Source of the DNA: an uncultured Paracoccaceae bacterium
GTDB lineage: Bacteria; Pseudomonadota; Alphaproteobacteria; Rhodobacterales; Rhodobacteraceae
DNA length: 64,000 nucleotides
NCBI GenBank assembly: GCA_947500775.1
Contig: CANMTD010000002.1
Coordinates: forward strand, 496,001 to 560,000
Direction of reading: 5' to 3'
The translations under genes were made by a program, and so were the position numbers. The notes under the pieces were generated by a model. It did no database searches, was not told the DNA's origin, and saw only the letters and a list, made by a program, of their open reading frames with translations. Positions 58,213-64,000 of the stretch are shown piece after piece (position 1 is the first letter of the stretch; each line of letters starts with the position of its first letter).

Positions 58213-60036
58213 ATGTGCGGTATTGTCGGGGTGCTGGGCACCCATGAGGTCGCGCCGATCATCCTTGAGGCGCTGAAACGGCTGGAATATCGCGGCTATG
58301 ACAGCGCCGGGATCGCCACGGTGAACGACGGCCATCTGGACCGGCGGCGCGCGGTGGGCAAGCTGATCAACCTCAGCGATACGCTGGTGCATGACCCGCT
58401 GGCGGGCAAATCGGGGATCGGGCACACCCGCTGGGCCACACATGGCGCGCCCTCGGTGACCAACGCCCACCCGCATCAGGCCGGACCGGTGGCGGTGGTT
58501 CACAACGGGATAATCGAAAACTTTCGCGACCTGCGCGCGCAGCTGGATGCCGCCGGGATCGGGTTTGAAACCGAAACCGACACCGAAACCGTCGCCCTGC
58601 TGACCCAGCACCACATGGCCGCGGGGCTGGCCCCGGTCGAGGCCGCGTTCAAGACGCTGGATCAGTTGGAAGGCGCCTTTGCCCTGTGTTTCCTGTTCGA
58701 CGGCGAAGAGGACCTGATCGTCGCCGCGCGCAAAGGCTCGCCCCTGGCCATCGGTCATGGCGACGGCGAAATGTTCGTGGGCTCGGACGCCATCGCATTG
58801 GCGCCGATGACCGACACGATCACCTATCTGGAGGAAGGCGACCGCGCCGTCGTCACCCGCGCAGGGGTTGAGATTCGCGACGCACAGGGCAAGCTGGCCA
58901 ATCGCGCTGCCAAGACCATCGCGCAAGACAGCGCGCGCGTCGAAAAGGCCGGGCACAAACATTACATGGCCAAGGAAATCGCCGAACAGCCGGTCGTGTT
59001 GGGCGATGCGATTTCGCATTACCTGACGGCGGACGGGCGCGATGTCACCCTGCCCGGCGCTGACATTGATTTCGCCACCGTGGACCGGATCACCATGGTG
59101 GCCTGCGGCACCGCCTATCTGGCCTGCCTGACCGCCAAATACTGGTTTGAACAACTGGCCGGCCTGCCGGTCGAGGTCGATGTCGCCAGCGAATTCCGTT
59201 ACCGCGAGCCGCCGATCCCGGCGCGCAATGTGGCGCTGTTTGTCAGCCAGTCGGGCGAAACCGCCGACACTCTGGCCGCCCTGCGCTATTGCCGCGACAA
59301 GGCCGACACGATCGTGGCGGTGGTCAATGTTCCCGAAAGCAGCATCGCGCGGGAAAGCGACATCATCCTGCCGATTCAGGCCGGGATCGAGATCGGCGTC
59401 GCCTCGACCAAGGCATTCACCTGTCAGCTGACCGTTCTGGCACTTTTGGCGCTGAAGGCGGCGGTGGCTCGGGGGCATCTGACCGCCGATGACATGGCCA
59501 CACATCTGTCGGATCTGCGCAACCTGCCGGGGCTGATGAATATCGCGCTGGGTCAAGGCCCCGAAATCGACGCCGTCGCGCAAAAACTGGCCGAGGCGCG
59601 CGACGTGCTGTTCCTGGGGCGCGGCGCGATGTTCCCCTTGGCGCTGGAAGGCGCTCTGAAACTCAAGGAAATCAGCTATATACACGCCGAAGGTTATGCC
59701 TCGGGCGAATTGAAGCACGGCCCCATCGCGCTGGTCGACAAACATGTGCCGGTGATCGTCATGGCCCCGCGCGACGCGCTGTTCGACAAGACCGTGTCGA
59801 ATATGCAAGAGGTCATGGCCCGTGGTGGCCGGGTGCTGTTGATCACCGATACCGAAGGCGCGCGGATCGCCGGGGATGGCGTCTGGAAAACCATCATCCT
59901 GCCGCCGGTCAGCGATCTGTTTGCCCCGGTTCTCTACGCCCTGCCCGCGCAATTGCTGGCCTATCACACGGCGGTGGCCAAAGGCACCGATGTCGATCAG
60001 CCCCGCAATCTGGCGAAATCGGTGACGGTCGAATGA
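58213..60036 (+). CDS. glmS: Glutamine-fructose-6-phosphate aminotransferase
   Basis: The 607-residue enzyme forms glucosamine-6-phosphate. Cys2 of MCGIVGVLG is the glutaminase nucleophile after Met removal. The two SIS domains hold the sugar site: VACGTAYLACLTAKYWFEQLAG, FVSQSGETADTLAALRYC and GRGAMFPLALEGALKLKEISYIHAEGYASGELKHGPIAL in parts, ending NLAKSVTVE. It overlaps the AlkD-like gene as ATGA. Confidence 0.97.
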   Translation: MCGIVGVLGTHEVAPIILEALKRLEYRGYDSAGIATVNDGHLDRRRAVGKLINLSDTLVHDPLAGKSGIGHTRWATHGAPSVTNAHPHQAGPVAVVHNGIIENFRDLRAQLDAAGIGFETETDTETVALLTQHHMAAGLAPVEAAFKTLDQLEGAFALCFLFDGEEDLIVAARKGSPLAIGHGDGEMFVGSDAIALAPMTDTITYLEEGDRAVVTRAGVEIRDAQGKLANRAAKTIAQDSARVEKAGHKHYMAKEIAEQPVVLGDAISHYLTADGRDVTLPGADIDFATVDRITMVACGTAYLACLTAKYWFEQLAGLPVEVDVASEFRYREPPIPARNVALFVSQSGETADTLAALRYCRDKADTIVAVVNVPESSIARESDIILPIQAGIEIGVASTKAFTCQLTVLALLALKAAVARGHLTADDMATHLSDLRNLPGLMNIALGQGPEIDAVAQKLAEARDVLFLGRGAMFPLALEGALKLKEISYIHAEGYASGELKHGPIALVDKHVPVIVMAPRDALFDKTVSNMQEVMARGGRVLLITDTEGARIAGDGVWKTIILPPVSDLFAPVLYALPAQLLAYHTAVAKGTDVDQPRNLAKSVTVE

Positions 60037-60710
60037 CGCCCGAGATGGCATTGGAGGCCCTGCGCGCCGCCGCCACCCCCGGCAAAGCCGCCGAAATGGC
60101 CGCCTATCACAAGGTCCCGCGCGATTATCTGGGCGTGGCCAATCCGGTGATCGACGATCTGACAAAGGTGTGGCGCAAGGAAATCACGCTGGACCAGCGG
60201 CTGGAACTGGCGCGCGGGTTGTGGGACAGCAATATCCACGAGGCGCGGATCGCGGCGGCCAAGCTGTTGACGCAGGCGCGCATTCGCCCCGATACCGAGG
60301 TCTGGGCCCTGATCGCATCCTGGGTGCCCGATTTCGACGGCTGGGCCATCGCCGATCACGTCGCGATTGCCGGTCAGAAACGGCTGCTGGCGGACCCCGC
60401 GCGGCTGGATCAGGTCGAAGGCTGGACCACGTCCGATCACCTTTGGACCAAACGGGCCGCCCTGGTCATGACCCTGCCCTGGACCAAACAGAATTTCCCG
60501 AAACCTGCCGAACTTGCCACGCGCGACCGGGTGCTGGGCTGGGCCGCCACCTATGTCGATGATCCGGACTGGTTCATTCAAAAGGCCGTCGGCTGGTGGC
60601 TGCGCGATCTGTCGAAACACGATCCCGACCGCACCCGCGCCTTTCTGGACGCCCATGGCGACCGGATGCGCCCCTCGGCCCGGAAAGAGGCCGCGCGCTA
60701 TCTGCCCTAA
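60033..60710 (+). CDS. AlkD-like DNA alkylation repair protein (HEAT repeat)
   Basis: The 225-residue helical protein resembles the AlkD/AlkC DNA alkylation repair family, which removes alkylated bases with a HEAT-repeat scaffold. Marks include the tryptophan-rich repeats WVPDFDGWAIADHV, TSDHLWTKRAALVMTLPW and the family motif FIQKAVGWWLRDLSKHDP. It overlaps glmS by four bases, so it is probably coexpressed with amino-sugar synthesis, an unexpected pairing. It lacks a signal peptide. Confidence 0.85.
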   Translation: MTPEMALEALRAAATPGKAAEMAAYHKVPRDYLGVANPVIDDLTKVWRKEITLDQRLELARGLWDSNIHEARIAAAKLLTQARIRPDTEVWALIASWVPDFDGWAIADHVAIAGQKRLLADPARLDQVEGWTTSDHLWTKRAALVMTLPWTKQNFPKPAELATRDRVLGWAATYVDDPDWFIQKAVGWWLRDLSKHDPDRTRAFLDAHGDRMRPSARKEAARYLP

Positions 60711-60719
60711 GCCGCGCCC

Positions 60720-61214
60720 CTAGCGGGCATAGACCACCAGTTCCGGCAGCCCGGTCAGCGACACCTCAAGCGCGCGCAGGGCAGCCAGCGAGACCTGGCT
60801 GCCGCCGCTGTCGCCCGCATCCAGCGGGCGCAGTTCGACCAGCACGGATTTCTTGGTCACCGGGTTCTCCAGCCGCCCCGGCGTGACGGTCGTGACCAGC
60901 GGCGTTTTCGCCCAGAACCCCGGATCGGTGGGGTTGCCCAGGGCCGCGATGGTGCGCCCCAGCGCCTTGTCGCCCGCCGGTTTGACCTGCGTCGCCGCCG
61001 CGCGCTGTTCAGGGGTGGTGGTGTCGAACTGTTCGGGCGTACGGGCGTTTTTCGGCGGGGCGGCCACGGGGCGCTCTTCCGGGCGGGGCTGTTCGGCGGT
61101 CGGGGTCGCGGGCGGCGGCGTCAAAGACCCGAATGTCCCCGGCGCACAGCCCAAAAGCCCCAGCCCCATCGCCCCGCAACAGGCCACCCGCATCATACCC
61201 CGAACCACTTGCAT
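60720..61214 (-). CDS. Proline-rich lipoprotein
   Basis: The 164-residue protein has a lipoprotein signal ending in the lipobox LLGC (Cys23), followed by a Pro/Ala-rich stretch (about 30-65) that suits a cell-envelope linker, and a beta-rich C-terminal part (PLVTTVTPGRLENPVTKKSVLVELRPLD). I recognise no domain. ATG 61214 has a GGAGA Shine-Dalgarno; a GTG at 61220 and further ATGs downstream are also possible. It is convergent with the AlkD-like gene. Confidence 0.75.
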   Translation of the reverse strand: MQVVRGMMRVACCGAMGLGLLGCAPGTFGSLTPPPATPTAEQPRPEERPVAAPPKNARTPEQFDTTTPEQRAAATQVKPAGDKALGRTIAALGNPTDPGFWAKTPLVTTVTPGRLENPVTKKSVLVELRPLDAGDSGGSQVSLAALRALEVSLTGLPELVVYAR

Positions 61215-61320
61215 TTCCACTCTCCAACCAGTGCCGCATCACCCTAGACCGGCCCGCACGGCGCATCAATAAACGTTATCGCCCTTGTCGGCGCCCCCTT
61301 GCCCATCTAGGTTCCCTGAC

Positions 61321-62328
61321 ATGACACCGCAACTTATCGATCCCTTCGCCCGCGCCGTCACCTATCTGCGCGTTTCGGTCACTGACCGCTGCGATTTCCG
61401 CTGCGTTTACTGCATGTCCGAAAACATGACCTTTCTGCCCAAGAAAGAGCTGCTGACGCTGGAAGAGCTGGAGCGGATGTGCACCACCTTTATCGGGCTG
61501 GGCGTCGAAAAACTGCGCATCACCGGCGGCGAGCCCCTTGTGCGCAAGGGGATCATGACGTTCTTCCAGTCGATGACCCGGCATCTGGACAGCGGCGCGC
61601 TGAAGGAACTGACGCTGACCACCAACGGATCGCAACTGGAACGGTTTGCCGGTGATCTTTACGCCGCTGGCGTGCGCCGGGTGAATGTCTCGCTTGATAC
61701 GCTGGACGAAGAAAAATTCGCCCGCGTCACCCGCTGGGGCCGTCTGGCGCAGGTGCTGCGCGGCATCGATGCGGCGCAGGCCGCTGGTCTGCGGATCAAG
61801 ATCAATGCCGTCGCGCTGAAGGATTTCAACGAGGATGAGCTGTTCACCCTGACCGAATGGTGCGCCGCCCGCGACATCGATCTGACCTTTATCGAGGTGA
61901 TGCCGATGGGCGATCTGGGCAACGAAGACCGGGTCGGCCAATATTGGTCGCTGAACGATGTGCGCCGCCAACTGGCCGAAACCTATACGCTGATCGATCT
62001 TGCCGAACGCACCGGCGGGCCCGCCCGCTATGTCCGGCTGGAAGAAAGTGGGCAGAAGATCGGGTTCATCACGCCGCTGTCCCATAATTTCTGCGAAAGC
62101 TGCAACCGGGTGCGCATGACCTGCACCGGCGAGCTGTACATGTGTCTGGGACAGGAAGACATGGCCGACCTGCGCCCGGCCCTGCGCGAACACCCCGATG
62201 ACGACGCCCCGCTGATCGCCGCCATCCACAAAGCGATCGGGCTGAAACCCAAGGGCCATGATTTCGACTATTCCCGCCAGCGCCCCGACGGCCAGGTCAG
62301 CCGCCACATGAGCCATACTGGCGGCTAG
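61321..62328 (+). CDS. moaA: GTP 3',8-cyclase MoaA
   Basis: The 335-residue radical-SAM enzyme starts molybdenum cofactor synthesis from GTP. The N-terminal cluster motif is CDFRCVYCM and the C-terminal cluster uses [19 protein letters not shown], both complete. The chain ends in Gly-Gly (SHTGG), which is needed for activity in this family. ATG 61321 is chosen over an upstream start at 61285 because the protein then begins at [16 protein letters not shown]. No other moa genes are in the window. Confidence 0.96.
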   Translation: MTPQLIDPFARAVTYLRVSVTDRCDFRCVYCMSENMTFLPKKELLTLEELERMCTTFIGLGVEKLRITGGEPLVRKGIMTFFQSMTRHLDSGALKELTLTTNGSQLERFAGDLYAAGVRRVNVSLDTLDEEKFARVTRWGRLAQVLRGIDAAQAAGLRIKINAVALKDFNEDELFTLTEWCAARDIDLTFIEVMPMGDLGNEDRVGQYWSLNDVRRQLAETYTLIDLAERTGGPARYVRLEESGQKIGFITPLSHNFCESCNRVRMTCTGELYMCLGQEDMADLRPALREHPDDDAPLIAAIHKAIGLKPKGHDFDYSRQRPDGQVSRHMSHTGG

Positions 62329-62410
62329 CTAGCAGCTAGCGTTTCGAAAACCCAAAGAACGACAGGTTGTCCGCCTTGGCATAAAAACCATGCGGCACCG
62401 CATTTTCACA

Positions 62411-62437
62411 AAAATGGGCCACCAGGTGGCCCATTTT
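62411..62437. terminator. Bidirectional terminator between moaA and the S74 lipoprotein gene
   Basis: A perfect inverted repeat (13-base arms around a single A, realistically an 11-bp stem) begins with AAAA and ends with TTTT, so it ends transcription equally from moaA (plus) and from the convergent lipoprotein gene (minus). Confidence 0.85.
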
Positions 62438-62459
62438 CCAAGCGCATCGTTGCAAGGGG

Positions 62460-63116
62460 TCAGTGAACCTGGTTCCACTCATCCAGCGTCATCATCCTGA
62501 AGCCGATCTTCTGGTAATCAACCCGATAGAACCCGTCATCATGCAGAATGGCGGCCTGCGGATAATCTGTCGTCAGATCCTGCGCCATCACACCCACGAA
62601 TGTCGTGTCCGTATCAAGAAACTCGAAACCCTCGGCCTTGATATACCTGAACGAATAGACGGGAATACCATTAGCCAATGTCGCCAGACGCGTGATGTCC
62701 GTTTTCAGACGGATGTCGGAGGTGGGTGGTTCAACGGGCGTGGGGGCTGAGGCCGTCGTGGTCTGTACAGTATCATCATCATCCAGTGCATCGGCCACGA
62801 CCGCCGCCGTCGCCCCCGCCGCGATGCCCGGAACAATCACGTTATAGATGCCCGCCTGCGACCCGCTTGTCGTCGCGACCGGTTTCAGCACGCAACCGCA
62901 ACCTTCGGTTGCAGAGCCTTTCGGACCGTCGACCAACGCATAGGTTGTCACGGTGGTAACGGTCGGGGACGTGCCCTTGCCGTTGGAACCGATGGTCACA
63001 ACGTCCTGATATGTGCGTCCATCCGCAAGTTGATAGGGGGGCAGAACCTTAGTCTCGGGCGTGGCGCATGCCGCCAGAAAGCCAAGAGCACACAACGAAC
63101 TGACTATTTTATTCAC
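62460..63116 (-). CDS. Lipoprotein with C-terminal S74 (tail-spike chaperone/auto-cleavage) domain
   Basis: The 218-residue protein has a lipoprotein signal (lipobox LAAC, Cys17), a middle part with three cysteines (ATEGCGC) and a region rich in Ala, Val and Asp, and a C-terminal S74-like domain from Ser133: SDIRLKTDITRL, GIPVYSFRYIK, FVGVMAQDL and FYRVDYQKIGFRMM. S74 domains act as intramolecular chaperones and cleave themselves with a Ser-Lys pair five residues apart, matched here by Ser133 and Lys138. Such domains are best known from phage tail spikes. The start has a weak Shine-Dalgarno (AGGAACTTG). Confidence 0.82.
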   Translation of the reverse strand: MNKIVSSLCALGFLAACATPETKVLPPYQLADGRTYQDVVTIGSNGKGTSPTVTTVTTYALVDGPKGSATEGCGCVLKPVATTSGSQAGIYNVIVPGIAAGATAAVVADALDDDDTVQTTTASAPTPVEPPTSDIRLKTDITRLATLANGIPVYSFRYIKAEGFEFLDTDTTFVGVMAQDLTTDYPQAAILHDDGFYRVDYQKIGFRMMTLDEWNQVH

Positions 63117-63534
63117 TACAAGTTCCTACTCTTAATAACTAATTCACTCATGTCAGATGGTACGATCAAAAACCAAACAGTTTTGGATCGCGCCGCATCC
63201 TACATAGGGCGGCCCCTGAATTCGGTCCAAGAACCGACAAAATCAACGCCGGGATTCACCTCTGGTAGATGCGAAAAGAACACAGAAATCGGTGTTCTCG
63301 GCTTGGATCGACCAAATTTTAGCCTTCGCAAGATTACAACTTTGGATTGCGCAAGGCGGGCATCGAATAGGACGAATCAAATCTTCGGTCGCACCCCCGG
63401 TGCGAGAGGGCCAACCTCGGCAGGCTTGCAGCCATTCCTGCCAGTCTGCCGAAGGTCTGGCCAGCCGCCACATAAGAAAAGGCACCGCAGCTTGCGCTGC
63501 GGTGCCTTTTACACTGATTGACGCCAGACTTGGA
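63117..63534. other. Noncoding region between the two right-end lipoprotein/exported protein genes
   Basis: About 418 bp with no credible gene. The left part, next to the lipoprotein start, is AT-rich and should hold its promoter. Frames of 80 and 109 codons cross the region but have no Shine-Dalgarno, signal or domain. A strong terminator hairpin occupies 63477-63510. Confidence 0.5.
63477..63510. terminator. Strong bidirectional terminator for the VPLPA-CTERM gene
   Basis: Perfect 15-bp arms (63477-63491 with 63496-63510) with a 4-base loop, flanked by AAAA and TTTT. It lies 25 bases after the stop of the minus-strand VPLPA-CTERM gene. Confidence 0.9.
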
Positions 63535-64000
63535 TCAGGCTGTCTTGCGACGGTTCACGATGCCAAAGACACCCAGCGCAACGGCCAACAGGGGCAAACC
63601 GGCAGGCAGCGGAACCGCTGACGGTGCAGCCGCGGCTTGCGCGATGCCGCCATCAACCGAGAACTGAACGCCGGTCGAGCCGCCATTTTCAAAGAAGATC
63701 AGTTCAAACGCCGTCAGGCCGCCTGCCCCGGTGTCGTAATCCATGTGGGTCGTGTTGAACCCGCGCAGACCCGCGGTTCCGATGACCTCATCGCCGATTG
63801 TCAGGCGAAAGCCATCGTCAGAGCCGACGGAAAACCGGTGTACGCCGCCGGCCAGATCCAGAAAGCCGGTAAAGCGAAAGACGCTGGCGTAAAGGTTGGT
63901 GGTGGTTGCGCCGCTCAGGCTGGCCGCATCGGTGCCCAGAAAGGCCGCCAATGTGGTGTTGTCAGAAATGCTGCCGACGATGCCTTGCGGATAGTCGATG
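63535..64000 (-). CDS. VPLPA-CTERM exported protein, N-terminus beyond the window
   Basis: The frame is open from the right edge to a stop at 63535 (155 codons visible). It contains beta-rich sequence (FTGFLDLAGGVHRFSVGSDDGFRLTIGDEV, in parts) like a PA14-type carbohydrate- or ligand-binding fold, then APSAVPLPAGLPLLAVALGVFGIVNRRKTA in parts, a VPLPA sorting signal with a hydrophobic helix and basic end. The real start and signal peptide lie outside the window; the in-frame TTG at 63951 is internal. It should be handled by the same exosortase as the protein at 11138-11872. Confidence 0.85.
   Translation of the reverse strand, partial: IDYPQGIVGSISDNTTLAAFLGTDAASLSGATTTNLYASVFRFTGFLDLAGGVHRFSVGSDDGFRLTIGDEVIGTAGLRGFNTTHMDYDTGAGGLTAFELIFFENGGSTGVQFSVDGGIAQAAAAPSAVPLPAGLPLLAVALGVFGIVNRRKTA

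Noticed and set aside
58135-60165. Minus-strand frame of 676 codons antisense to glmS
   Set aside because: glmS is complete and conserved on the plus strand; the antisense protein looks like a composition artefact.
63243-63485. 80-codon minus-strand frame in the right-end gap
   Set aside because: No start signal; composition resembles noncoding sequence and it runs into the terminator hairpin.

Overview
The window is GC-rich chromosomal DNA from an alphaproteobacterium of the family Rhodobacteraceae, most likely the marine Roseobacter group. I infer this from the dusB(nifR3)-ntrB pair, the fused ispDF gene, a complex I operon with the small interspersed genes typical of Rhodobacterales, a Rhodobacter-type porin, RNase J, two VPLPA-CTERM proteins and small families of the DUF5333/DUF5337/DUF6456/DUF6477 kind. 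I see no tRNA, rRNA, CRISPR array, insertion sequence, integrase or phage module. Coding density is high and many genes overlap by ATGA or TAATG. Domain and family names come from reading the translations, not from a database search.

Layout, left part (1-28 kb). The left edge cuts ntrB, coupled to dusB (minus strand). A plus-strand run follows: ispDF-pgpA-pncC (isoprenoid precursor, phosphatidylglycerol and NAD-salvage functions), then amtB with a clear terminator and a Stf0 sulfotransferase. Next are an MmgE/PrpD protein, a COQ10-type START protein, hpt with a small membrane protein and a membrane-anchored dihaem cytochrome c, and a LuxR-type regulator divergent from a VPLPA-CTERM surface protein. 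lipA, a Hint-domain protein, a VIT1-type transporter, a DUF6456 regulator divergent from a DUF6477 gene, a porin with a structured leader, a non-pyrrolysine MttB homologue, an acetyltransferase, guaA with a sulfotransferase-like gene, an acyl-CoA synthetase, an EamA exporter, a FadL-like outer membrane protein and a P-loop ATPase follow.

Middle (27-53.5 kb). metA, ppk2 and a TetR regulator lie on the plus strand. From 53.5 kb back to 29.7 kb runs one long minus-strand cluster holding all 14 complex I subunit genes in the order nuoA-B-C-D-E-F-G-H-I-J-K-L-M-N, followed by birA, coaX and rnj. Eleven non-core genes are threaded through it: a sulfotransferase between nuoC and nuoD, a small exported protein before nuoE, a membrane protein with a helix-hairpin-helix tail after nuoE, a DUF5337 membrane protein, a methyltransferase, a DUF3291 protein, a pentapeptide-like protein, two related DUF5333 proteins, a lipoprotein and a carboxymuconolactone-decarboxylase-like protein. 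NuoE itself carries a long C-terminal extension whose last domain is nearly the same as the tail of the membrane protein encoded next to it. This is the most unusual feature of the window.

Right part (53.7-64 kb). A glutathione-transferase-like gene is coupled to a DegT/DnrJ-type aminotransferase; a small unknown gene, a gph-like phosphatase, glmU-glmS coupled to an AlkD-like HEAT-repeat gene, a lipoprotein, moaA, a lipoprotein with a likely self-cleaving S74 domain and a partial VPLPA-CTERM protein at the right edge complete the window. Most of the content is core metabolism: nitrogen sensing and ammonium uptake, NADH oxidation, amino-sugar and nucleotide synthesis, cofactors (lipoate, CoA, biotinylation, molybdopterin) and outer membrane proteins.
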